Assembly: GCA_033964015.1 (NCBI GenBank)
Contig: CM066925.1
Coordinates: forward strand, 11,082,204-11,146,203
Direction: 5' to 3'
DNA: 64,000 bases
Origin: Scolanthus callimorphus
Lineage: Eukaryota; Cnidaria; Anthozoa; Actiniaria; Edwardsiidae
Below, one piece after another: positions 1 through 10,010 of this stretch; position 1 is the stretch's first letter, and every line of letters begins with the position of its first letter. Position numbers and translations under genes: made by a program. Under the pieces are notes generated by a model that searched no databases, had not been told where the DNA came from, and saw only the letters and a program-made list of their open reading frames with translations.

Positions 1-1590
1 TATTTAGATGCCAGAATCCCAAACAATGTTATCGCTTATGATTAAATAGTTTACCAAAAGTTAAATGAAGAAGTTAAAAATGTCTATTATCCGTTTTCTT
101 GATTTAAGCCAAGCAATTTCAGAAGCAGTCAGAAAGCTGTCTTCAATTAAGTGTCAGGTAGAACGAAATCCTGCACAAAGAAGCATCTTGAGTAAATCTG
201 AAGTGAGTCTGATAGATAAATTTCCGCTCTGTCGGAATTGTAAAGGCACTCAAACATTTCATCGGAAGTGCAGCACAGACCAATTTCGACTATCAATATT
301 TTTACTTGAGTCCAAATCTCAGGGTAATAAATCAAAAAACCCGCATCGGCATCGAAAAATGAATAATTTATCTATTTTCTTTTATTCCCGTGATTCGTAT
401 TCAAGTTGAATTCTAATATGTCGAAAGCGGTCTATTAACTCCCAGTTGATAGTAGAATTCTTTCACGACCTTTACACGATATACTATATCTTTGCCTTTG
501 GTTCTTTAGTTCCTCGTTACCAGCTTGTTTTCAGTGCCTTGACTTTTAAATGACTTTGACGTTCTGGCCTAATCGTAGGGAAAAAACTCGCAAACGCTAA
601 CGTTCGTCACGTTTATTGATTTGGGTAAATGCAACCCCCTTCACTTTTACAGTAAAATACAGAGTTCAATTTTAGCTTTGATACACCATCTGGCGAAAAC
701 TCGCTTGAAGTGAAACTTCTCGAATCGTTAATATTGAACACTTGATGGTTGATATAAGACAGCATGACATGACACATATTCAATAAAGTAAAGAAAACAT
801 CCCAACCTAGAGTATGCTTTTCAATTCTTTTATCTGAGATGACAGAAAGGTTACTGCCCTGAAGGCGAGCCGAAGTAAAAACTCGAAACGTTGGCTAAAT
901 TCGTTTGCTATCAGCCCCTCTCGACCTTTCTGGGTTCGTTCATTAAAGAATTCAATTTTTAACTATAGCGACGCGTCTTATTTGTGGTCGATATGATTGT
1001 ACAATAAATTGGCAAACTGCAGTCCCTCGCGCGTGAATACTAAATTTCTTCGCTATCTTCCCCCTGGGGATTAACCTGATATGGGTTGAAGTTGCCGCTG
1101 GGAAAGAGTTTTGGCCAAGTGGGAATGGGAAATTAAATTTCTAAGGCCAGTTTCAGACGTCGAACTTTTGCCGTGTCGAATCCAATAATTAGACATTTAA
1201 TTTGCAGCTTAGAGGACACTTTGTCTAGTGAAAAAGGCAATCTATGTGAGTCATAGCAGAACAAAAAGGAATGTAAAGTTTGTTTTTCTTGTTTATTCTT
1301 TCTTTGGTTGTGAAATGGAGAAAACCAGTCGGCTGAATTGGATCCGACGCGGCAAATGATCGACGTTTGAAACAGGCCTAAAATGGGAATGACTTTATAT
1401 ATTTGTTCTCGGCAATACCAAAATTATCTTTGAAATTCAGGCAATGGGAGCCGAGAGGAGCTGGGAGTTTTACAGGAACTTCCGACGGGGAGTCTATTTG
1501 CTCAGAACGTATTTTTGGGAATGACGTAATTATATATTTATACATCTCTCTGGATGATGTAACACAAGCTATATCGATGTAAACATAGTC
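1..1590. other. Gene-poor 5' stretch
   Basis: I find no coding region that I can support here. The longest open frame (65-409, +) has no recognisable motif and no splice context. The sequence is moderately AT-rich without obvious tandem repeats or terminal inverted repeats. It ends just before the TATA-like motif of the intronless gene that follows. Confidence 0.4.
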
Positions 1591-1592
1591 AG

Positions 1593-1599
1593 TATAAAA
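1593..1599 (+). promoter_or_regulatory. Candidate TATA box of the orphan gene
   Basis: TATAAAA lies about 110 bp upstream of the ATG at 1707, a plausible core-promoter position given a transcription start near 1620. A short upstream reading frame begins near 1655 (ATGAAAATGCGG) in another frame and overlaps the main start, so translation of the main frame might be dampened or might begin elsewhere. The assignment rests on the motif and its position only. Confidence 0.35.
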
Positions 1600-1706
1600 A
1601 CTCTTACCGTAGATTATTTCTACAGTTCATATCAAGACAACAAATAATCAAATCATGAAAATGCGGGAAATAAGGAGGAATTTGAACACGACACATCGAA
1701 CCAAAA

Positions 1707-2423
1707 ATGGGGGTTGTACTACGACAGATCAAAACTTCTACACGAACTGTTCCCTCTACGAATAATAATCGACATTTAAATTACGGGCGACAGAAATCAA
1801 AAGAATCCAGTTTCTCGCTGATACCACAAATCTATATCGGTCTCAATTTCGTGGTGAGACTTGGAAATGTCCTCAACTTCCGAGAGAAAGTTTCTTCTCG
1901 TAAAAAATCCGGGTTTGTAGTAACAGAGTTTGAGAAGCTGCGAGCCATTGGAGATATGAAGCTATCCTTTGGTGCCAAGCGAATGGCATCGCTTCCAAAT
2001 GCAGGTGGCAGTTCGGAAATCAGTGAAATTATGAGCTTTGAAATGCTACAAAAGTGCTATGGCGCTGTTCTTGATAAAACTGAACTGGAAGTTTGTTATT
2101 TTCCCGAAGGGGGATCAATAACAGATTACACTTGCAAGATTTTTGGTTACAATGTCGGCGTGTCCGTAACTAGGGCGATGAAGTTCCGAGGCGAGTTCAC
2201 AATGGATGATGCACTATATTTGCTAAACAAGAAGCTAAACGGAGTTCTGAATTCGAGCAGAAACACACTTGAGGGCTGGCACAAACAAATTCTGCACATC
2301 TGGGCGATAACTCCAGAAGTTGGCATGATTCTGGCCACATCTTATGAGCTTTTGCCACAAGTTCTCAAGTCAAATACTGTTGTTTTGCTGACAATATGCA
2401 AAGACACACATGAAATTTTCTGA
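1707..2423 (+). CDS. Intronless orphan protein, possible PD-(D/E)XK-like fold
   Basis: This is a 238-residue open frame without introns. I do not recognise a named family. From about residue 75 the sequence is compositionally protein-like. It contains a block with GGSITDYTCKIFGYNVGVSVTR followed by a helical segment (ALYLLNKKLNGV) and W-KQILHIWA. An acidic residue in a beta strand, then a second hydrophobic strand ending in a polar/basic pattern, then a helix, resembles the core of PD-(D/E)XK nuclease-like proteins. That comparison is inference, and the usual catalytic lysine is not evident. The first 70 residues look less conserved and the true start could lie downstream. A transposon-like element starts about 40 bp after the stop, so the 3' UTR is probably interrupted or supplied by it. 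It could be a retrocopy. Confidence 0.55.
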   Translation: MGVVLRQIKTSTRTVPSTNNNRHLNYGRQKSKESSFSLIPQIYIGLNFVVRLGNVLNFREKVSSRKKSGFVVTEFEKLRAIGDMKLSFGAKRMASLPNAGGSSEISEIMSFEMLQKCYGAVLDKTELEVCYFPEGGSITDYTCKIFGYNVGVSVTRAMKFRGEFTMDDALYLLNKKLNGVLNSSRNTLEGWHKQILHIWAITPEVGMILATSYELLPQVLKSNTVVLLTICKDTHEIF

Positions 2424-2463
2424 CAGACTTTTCAACTTGCAGAACATATACGAGTCATAAAAT

Positions 2464-3780
2464 GGGCAATTCCAGAAAATAAAGGTAGCCCCCCCCCCAC
2501 GGGCGGCACTAGTTTTTGACCCCCCCATGCATCCAGAATTTCCAAAACGGTTTACCCCCCCGTGCATATAGAATTCCGGGTAGGTTAAACCCCCTCCCCT
2601 TCAGAAATTTCAACTTTTATCCCCCTCCCCTCCGGAATCCAAATAATCACCACCTTGTTTATTATTGCGAGAAAAAGTAAAAATTTGCGAGAGGGAAACG
2701 TTGCGGAGAAAAAGGCAAAAGTTGCGGGGGTTGTTGCGGGAATTTATTAAATTTGCAAAGTAAAGAAAACACAAAAAGCGCATAATCTTGTTTCAGAATA
2801 TTAATACAGAGCTTGATAGTTTGATTTTGAAGAAAAAATACCACCAGCATTCGCAACATCCACTGAATATGAGCTCTACATTTTTAGCGTGTTTAACTAG
2901 TAGCTAACTGGCTATTTTGTAAGATTTGAATTGTAGGGGCAAAGAATCGGATGATATTATCATGGAAAAACTTGAGACTTTCGCCATTCGATCATGAAAT
3001 TAGGGAATAGACATTTAAAATGAAGTGTGGAAGCTATTTACTTGCAACACACATTTTCAAATCGCTTTCTAAAACATTTTTTCCAAATATAACCAATAGG
3101 AAACACATTAGAATGAGCTTGACCAAGCTTGGAAAGCCTAGTTGTTACTTTTTTCGAATATTTGAGGCTTAGGAAAAACCCATATAGAAACTCTAAAAAG
3201 GAGTAAAAGAAAAACATATTATTCAACATGCATATTACATGTACCATTTTTGAGAAACGTTTATTAAACTATACCGTGTTGTTTCGGGATTTCATTAGAT
3301 GTTAGGGAAAGTTGCGGCGGGTTTTGGTGAAAGTTGCGCGTCCATGCAAGCTCAACTTATCCCGTATCGCCAACATCCTTTATATTAATTTCAATGTGTG
3401 ATTGTGCGAAGTTGAACCTGCTGCGTGATTGAACTAACAGTCGAAATCAGTAGAAAATTATGGAGATTCTGTCTTAGAAGGGACAAGTACGAACTGGCAA
3501 GCATTCTCTATCTATCGAATGGCGGGGAAGACTGTTTTTCCGCGCGTGAAATGACGTTATTTTCTTTCTGAAAAACGCTATTTTAGCAGACTGAAAAAAA
3601 CGCGAACTCCTTCAGAAGTTGGGCATCTTCAGACCCCCCCCCCCCCCCCTTGTGACAAGAAATCCAGCTTCGAAACCCCCCCCTTGCAATCAGAATTCCG
3701 AGCTCTTAAACCCCCCCCCATCCCTTCGGAATTTCCAAATGCCGCCCGTGGGGGGGTACCTTTATTTTCTGGAATTGCCC
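2464..3780. mobile_element. 1.3-kb inverted-repeat element with C-rich subterminal repeats
   Basis: The two ends are inverted copies of each other. The left end reads GGGCAATTCCAGAAAATAAA, continues into a C tract and then GGGCGGCA. The right end is its complement, finishing TTTTCTGGAATTGCCC. Just inside each end are degenerate direct units of about 35-40 bp, each a poly-C run followed by an AGAATTCC-like core. There is no transposase frame inside, so it is probably non-autonomous. I could not define a clean target-site duplication. Confidence 0.65.
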
Positions 3781-4300
3781 AATCCTTAGATTGTTTATAG
3801 ACATTTTTATTTCAGAAAGTTTTTTATCCATGAACTTAGTAAATCTTTGAGTGGACAGAATTAAATGCAATATTTTAAACTTATTTAATTTTTAACCTGT
3901 AATATTTTAAATCTTATTATTTATTCGTATTACATTGTATTTTAAAATGTTATAGTATTATTAGTAATTATTATAGAATTGCTGTAATGTAGGTACTTAC
4001 ATTAGAAAAAAAAACACCTGAAAATTAACAAACAATAATTTATCTGTCATATTTTACACTTTTTACTCTTGCCGTGTGTAAGACATGTAGGTACAAAGGC
4101 TTGACAAATTTACATTTCATAACGAAAAGTAAATGGAAAGCAACTTCTTCACTTGTAGTTAAACAGAACTCTGACACTCCTGACCAGTTTGTCGCATTTT
4201 ATGTGACTTATGTACTAATAATTTAATGAGTTTTTATGAAATTTTCCCGAAATTTTCTTTCATAGCAAAATAGCTTGGAACAAATAAACCTCAGTTGAGA
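3781..4300. other. AT-rich gene-free stretch
   Basis: The sequence is strongly AT-rich (many TTTAAA and ATTATTA runs) with no supported gene or repeat structure. It lies between the 2.5-3.8 kb element and a group of MITE-like repeats. Confidence 0.4.
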
Positions 4301-4305
4301 CTAAG

Positions 4306-5085
4306 ACCCCATCCACACTAACGCGTTTTCGGTTGAATCCATATACTTTCTGATACGTTTAGGCCTTCCGTCCACACTAACCCCTTATGTGAAAAGGGAC
4401 CGATGACACAGGATAAAGAAGCTGCACTTGAAATTGTGCCTGATGCAGGAGTAAAGTTTGCCACTAATAAAAATTGCACCTACATAGATTTTCAGATTCA
4501 GGGCCCGTCCACACTAATGCGTTTTCGTTTGAATCCGTATAAGTTTGAGAACGCTCTCGAAAGTGGATAAAAATGAATCTGTATACATATCGTTTTAGTA
4601 TGGAGGGCTGAATCCGGATAAAAATGAAAACTGTACCACTTAATTTGAGACTGTCCTTGCATGCACCAACATAAAAACTGATCGCTTGTTTGGAGCTAAA
4701 TCTCACGTCCACACTAACATGCTGCTCGTTTTCATCAAATCCATATTTAAGCAATAACAGGACATTCCGCATGCTCTCTGGTTTCTTACAAACACGAGGG
4801 GGATGTTGGGAGAACTGATCAAAACTTGAAAGACACAAGCCGCAGGCGTTTTATCAGTTCAACCAACATTCCCCAAGTGTTTGTAAGAAACCAGAGAGCA
4901 TGTGGAAAGTATTTTTATTGCTTTTAGAAAATAACGTACACACGCGCGACATCGTTGCATGACAATCGTGTTTCTCAAAGGTCTCTTACAAACACGCCTC
5001 TTAACCAATCAGAATGCGCACATTCACAATATAAAATAGGTGTTATTTTCTAAAAGTTTTTAAAACGCGTGGACAGAGCCTTAGA
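4306..5085. mobile_element. MITE-like repeat cluster with GTCCACACTAA motifs
   Basis: The segment opens with CTAAGACCCCATCCACACTA and closes with the related inverted sequence GTGGACAGAGCCTTAG. Internal copies of CGTCCACACTAA near 4370, 4500 and 4710 suggest several related short elements inserted into one another. The open frame on the minus strand at 4464-4838 lies wholly inside and is taken as fortuitous. The same TIR motif (CTGTCCACACTA) occurs in the element at 7823-8034. Confidence 0.55.
4748..4926. repeat. Long imperfect hairpin
   Basis: The left arm runs from AAGCAATAACAGGACATTCC through CATGCTCTCTGGTTTCTTAC to about 4818. The right arm is its reverse complement (GTAAGAAACCAGAGAGCATG at 4883-4902) and continues to GCAATAAAAA-type sequence at about 4925. 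Arms are about 75-80 bp with mismatches around a short loop. It lies inside the MITE cluster and is probably a small foldback element. Confidence 0.65.
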
Positions 5086-5338
5086 ATATGGATCCACAAA
5101 GATATTCACTGGAATACGAGGGTGGGTACCGTTATAATGACAACTAAATATTTCCACAGTAGAGCTGAAACTTGGGTCCTCAACAAAGAGGATCTAAAAA
5201 CATCTCTAATATCTTATAATATTAATATTCTCTAAAAACTAATCATAACGGTTTCTATTCTCTAACATTACCTTCAAAACTGGATATTACTCTTGAAGAA
5301 CATCTATTGCAGTCTCTAACTATGCTTAGAGTTCTTTG

Positions 5339-8300
5339 TCATCTCAACAGATGATGATAGAATGAGTTTACTTCTAGTTTGCATATATCACATGGGTATT
5401 CTTTGGTGAAAAATGGTTCATACCTAAAATGAGATGAACATTGAAATGAGGTGAAAATTATTGCTAATTATTTTTCTTCACTATTTTTCCAGTGGCAGAT
5501 TTAAGAGGGGGGCAAGGGGGCCACAGGGGATTTCAGCCCCTAAAAATGACTATCATCCTACAAGCCATCCCCCACCCCAGCCAGCTCCCACCCCCAGCCA
5601 GCCCCCAGGGCAGCATTGCTCTTACCACAAATTGACTGCAAGGTTTCTTGGTTGCTCCTTGCTTGGGTATGACTGCACTTCATGCCACCAGAAAGCAGGC
5701 ATGTACAGTACTTCACCTTCCCCGATTGTACAGTTCATTGCCTTTAGGTCTTGGAATTTAGGAAACCTGAGAAAAACAATATACTGTCTGTCAGATTATA
5801 TCTTAATCAAATGCAGACGAGGTCTTGTATTTTTATGAATTCCCACCAACATGAACTTCTCATACCAAACCTACTAAATTTTCATTGATAGTATACATAC
5901 ACTGATTGGCCAATTTGAGGTTCATATTTTCCTGTACAGACCCAACCTGGTTACTTGCATTTGTTGTTGTTGTCATTGTTCTTTTTTATTATTACTATAA
6001 AAATTTGAGTTCAAATAAAACATGTTGTTTGGCTGTGAGTATTATTATCTGCATTGTTAAGAAGGCCATACTCTCTATTACTCTCTATCCTGTGCAAATA
6101 AACAACATTTTAGTTGTTGGGTAAACAATGTTTAAAGCTTACCTTTTAAAGTCAGGGTTTAGAATATTGACAGGGGACATAACCATGGAAGTGCTATCCA
6201 AAAGCTTCTTGCGGTGAAATGTTTTCTTGATGGAATTATATCCTAACATAGCTTCCTGGATATGAGCCTCATATAGTCTGGTATTATCATGGGGTTCGTA
6301 GAGAATGACTTGCTTTTTGCCGCTAATCTGATGTGGGAAAGAAATGATAAAAAAATGCAGTGACCTGTCATTTACAAGCTATGGCTATATTACAGTGTAC
6401 AAAGTAGATAACAGTCTGCAACATTAAAACATTTAATGTGCATTGAATATCTGGACCTCACTAACCTACAGTGTATATTAAGATTTAGTATAAACCAACT
6501 AATGGTCTATTACAAATCCTGCATTCTGATTGGCTGAGCTACTAATGGTCTATTAGTGATAGACCGTGCCTGGCAAAACCACCACCTTTCTTTGCAAGAA
6601 AACTTGATTTTTTCAACATAAAATAATGGAATTCATTGCCAAAACCGACCAACTAGTTGGTTTATACTAAAACAATTAGACCTCTCGTCCTCATGTGCTA
6701 TGGTATCAATAGACCATTCGGCCTTCGGCCTCATGGTCTATTCATCATTAGCACATTCGGCCTTGAGGTCTAATTGTTAAGTATAGATAATGCGTGCATT
6801 GAATATGGCATTCTTCACAAAAATAATCATGTTTTCTCTTCATTCTTTACTCACCTGACACAACAAATTATCAAAGGGGTCAAAGTGAAGTTTACCAAGG
6901 GTATTCCCATCACTTAACCAGATATTCAAATGCTTTCTCTCCAAAATTTCTTTTGCAAATTCCATCTCTTCAATGTCATTTTCCAACTCAGGAAAGTAAC
7001 TTGGAATTGAAGTATACTCCAGATAAGCTGTTACATTTATGAATTTACCTCCAATATTGTTTTTATTTTCAAGTATATTCATAAACTCTGAAAATTTAAT
7101 ATTCATAAAAGCTGGCCTCACAACCACCAAGTCTGGAAATGGCAACTGCTTTTTGACTTCTTGTGGGAGTTTAAAAGTCTTGAAGTCCTCATAAGAAGCA
7201 GCTTTCTCACAGCCTTCATACTCGCCATTAGGAGCAAATGCTACACAGACTTCTCTTTTCCCATATTTAGAGTTCAGAAATTCATTCTTCCACTTCTTGA
7301 GTGCAGGCCAGTTCTTCATGCCACCTATAGCAAGATGTGACAAATGTTGAATCTAATGTGTTTCCACAACAAATTATAGAGCCTTTCACGATTTCCTGGC
7401 CTTTTGAAAGCAGCAAGGCACTGAAAATCTTTCCAGACAACTAAAAAGAGCACCTGAAAATTAGTAAACTTACCAAGTTTGAGAACGAAATGTTGTAATT
7501 TGTGAAAAAAAAATGTTAATAGATTTGTATGATCAGGTCCTCTTTTCTATGGTGTGGGTGGATTTTTACTAACTTGCTGATTTCAAAAGATCAAAGGGTC
7601 AAATACTTTCATGTGAAAAGGACATATACAGCCTATTGGCGGCAAGGCCATAGCTAGAATTTTTTGTCTGGGGGGTTGGTGGGGGAGGGGCAGCCTTGGT
7701 GATCCTTTGTTACTGACAACTGCCCCTTCTAGCTACAGCCAAGATTGGCCTACTGGCATTTTTTTTTGGGGGGGGGAGGGGTTGCTTTAGCATTAATTGT
7801 CTTTGTGAAATGCCCCCTTAGTCTTAGACCCTGTCCACACTACACCATTTTCAAACGAAAACGGATACTCTTTGCTCCGGATACAGCTATCGTCCACACT
7901 ACAACGCCGAAAACGATCACCGAAAATGGCGAAAACAATACGAAAACGATAAGTGTGGATGCAAATCTTTTTGAAAACGGAGCAAAATGTATCTGTTTTC
8001 ATTTGAAAATGATGTAGTGTGGACGGCATCTTAAGATAGTATGGAAACACCTGCACATATGGATAAACAAAGTGCTACCATGAGTGTATTATTATGATAA
8101 TGACAATGGCAACTAAAATATGTTACCTTTTATAATCACAGGCTTGGAGCGAAATAGATAGTTGTGTAGAAACTCATCCTTAGTAGGCATACTGATCTTC
8201 TCACAAGGCATTCCAAAATCCACATTTCTCTCAGGTCCAGCTCCAGCTTTTCCAGCCTTACCATTCTCTTGCACATGAAATACATTCTCCAGTATCGATT

Positions 8301-8820
8301 GAATTGAATACCCAACGATGTTTAAACCTCCATCTATATCCCTGTGTGTCCCACAATTGGAGTTGAGAAAATTTAGCAGATCTTTAGTTGTTTTCTTCCC
8401 TACATATGGCTTTGAACGTACGCTTGTGACAGCCGGACGAAGAAGACATCTGCGATCACCGACTCTTCGTGGGTAAAAAATTAACTCTTCATCTCGACAT
8501 CCATCGCGAGAAACCAGGACATTCTTAGGCAATATCTTGCTCTTGTCAGCAGTAAAGCTTGATTCCTCTGTCAAAATCCCGATACAAACTTTTTGCTCGT
8601 TTTGGAAGATGTTCGTCAAGTTTTTCAAAAGTTCTAAAGTTGATGAATTTCGACCTTGCGTTGCTACAAGAAAACATGAGTCTTTCAAGCTGTTGTAAAT
8701 ATCTTGAATGGAAAATTCCTCAACAATAACTTGTCCTGGTGGCTTTTCCTTGGTTTCTGGTTTTGCTAAAACGCAAAAAGATAAAATCCAAATGGCTAAA
8801 GTAATTTTGTTATGCAGCAT
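5339..8820 (-). CDS. Secretory cupin_8/JmjC-domain protein (five exons)
   Basis: The predicted product is 524 aa. Exons read on the minus strand: 8820-8127, 7324-6855, 6327-6143, 5766-5626 and 5423-5339. All have GT-AG borders and continuous phase, and the stop is at 5341-5339. The chosen ATG at 8820 gives an N-terminal hydrophobic signal sequence (ITLAIWILSFCVLA); an upstream in-frame ATG at 8961 would bury it. The first exon continues with a region of unknown fold (about residues 25-200). A cupin/JmjC domain follows: LHFDPFD supplies the HxD iron ligands, GKKQVILYEP the next strand and MPAFWWHEVQS the distal histidine. The C-terminus has a CxxC-containing tail (YPCDICKL). The family are Fe(II)/2-oxoglutarate hydroxylases or demethylases; the signal peptide argues for a secretory-pathway substrate rather than chromatin. 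The substrate is unknown. Introns contain MITE-like repeats. Confidence 0.85.
6488..6675. mobile_element. MITE-like repeat in JmjC intron 2
   Basis: The ends are inverted copies: TAGTATAAACCAACTAATGG on the left and CCAACTAGTTGGTTTATACT on the right. The interior holds TGGTCTATTA motifs. A related tract with GGTCTATTC and GGCCTTGAGGTCTAATTGTT follows to about 6780. It is non-coding. Confidence 0.5.
7823..8034. mobile_element. MITE in JmjC intron 1
   Basis: The left end carries CTGTCCACACTACACCATTT and ACGAAAACGGA. The right end is the reverse complement with a few changes (AAAATGATGTAGTGTGGACG). The element is about 210 bp and non-coding. It belongs to the same GTCCACACTA family as the repeats at 4.3-5.1 kb. 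Confidence 0.65.
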
Positions 8821-9109
8821 TGTGGAGCGTGAAAACAACAGATCGACATGATTCGTCCCGCGCGCCACCTCGCTCGTCAACACCAGAACGAGGCCAGGGA
8901 ATCCCCGTATAATGACCACAGGAAACCCAAGGACAACACAAATCGGAGAATCAGTGCTCACGGGCAGTAGGATAAAGATTCTGTTTAAAATTGTTAAATC
9001 AAAAAAGAAAGTCCCCGTCTTCCATGTTTCGCTCCTGTATACTGGTATAGGAGGTCAGGTTTCACAAGAAAATTGAATAGCTTGATCTTAGATTAGAAAA
9101 CATTAGAAA

Positions 9110-10010
9110 ACATTGGCCCAAAAAAAATGGCTGGAGTACCCCGGGGGTGGGGGGGGGGATAACTACCTGTTAGAGGTCCGTTTTCTAGCAAATCAAGCAA
9201 ATCACACTTGTTGGTAGCCTGAATTTCAGACGTATTTTCCCTCGTATTTTTCCTTAAAAAATATGCGAGAAAATTCCGAGAAAATACCTCTTTTTGGTAC
9301 CTTTTAGGGGTCAAAATCAACTGAGCGACGCCATGTTTGGTACCTTTTAGTAGGCTTTTACACAAGTTGCTCGGATTTTTGTCAAAAGTTGCTCCAAAAA
9401 TCTTCAAAAGTTGCTCAAAAGTTGCTCATTTTTTTCAAAAAGTTGCTCAAAAGTTGCTCTTTTGAGAAAAAGTTGCTCAAAAGTTGCTCATTTCGTAAGT
9501 CTTAAGAATTAGTTTTACGTCTTATTATAAGTATAAACTGTTGTATAAACTGTACATACAGTACAAATAATCTGTAACATCTGATTTTAAATACATTGAT
9601 ATAACAAACGTTGGCCGCCATTTTGAAAACGCATGGCTACCGCTGACCGATAAAAAAAATCACACAGGTATCCCAAAAATCATTTACAGGTGTCTATATA
9701 AAGTGTTGTCAAAAGCAAATCTAGGCACTCGGCAGTTAGAACCATATGATTTTCGGCAAAGGAAAATACAAAACTGCCGTTTTGTCACTTTAAAAACGAC
9801 ATAAATTGCTAAAATAGATATAAGTTGCTCGAATTAGAGGAAGTTGCCCCAAAGTTGCTCAAATCCAAAAGTTGCCAAAAAGTTGCTCGAAAAGGCAAAA
9901 GTTGCCAAAAAGTTGCCGAGCAACTTGTGTAAAAGCCTACCTTTTAGGGGTAGAATCGAAAGTTCCCGACGAGCACCCCCGCCCCTAAAATATGGGAGTC
10001 CCCGCGGGTT
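9110..10010. mobile_element. Interspersed repeat interrupted by a younger insertion
   Basis: The outer repeat shows TACCTTTTAGGGGT-type blocks and an end reading CACCCCCGCCCCTAAAATATGGGAGT. It matches the full-length copy at 27635-27984 in the same order, allowing for orientation and for a rearranged left end (poly-G tract near 9140). It is split by the element at 9351-9939. No coding sequence is supported. Confidence 0.6.
9351..9939. mobile_element. Nested 589-bp element with 8-bp target duplication
   Basis: The termini are inverted repeats of about 25 bp (TAGGCTTTTACACAAGTTGC and its complement). They are flanked on both sides by the direct repeat CCTTTTAG at 9343-9350 and 9940-9947. Inside each end are several direct copies of an AAAAGTTGCTC unit. 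The 8-bp duplication and TAGG-type terminus fit a non-autonomous hAT-like element. The host sequence at 27.9 kb preserves the uninterrupted site. Confidence 0.8.

Noticed and set aside
5461..5838. Plus-strand open frame of 125 residues within the JmjC gene
   Set aside because: It is antisense to exon 4 and its intron, is Pro-rich from C-rich repeat sequence, and starts at a non-ATG codon.
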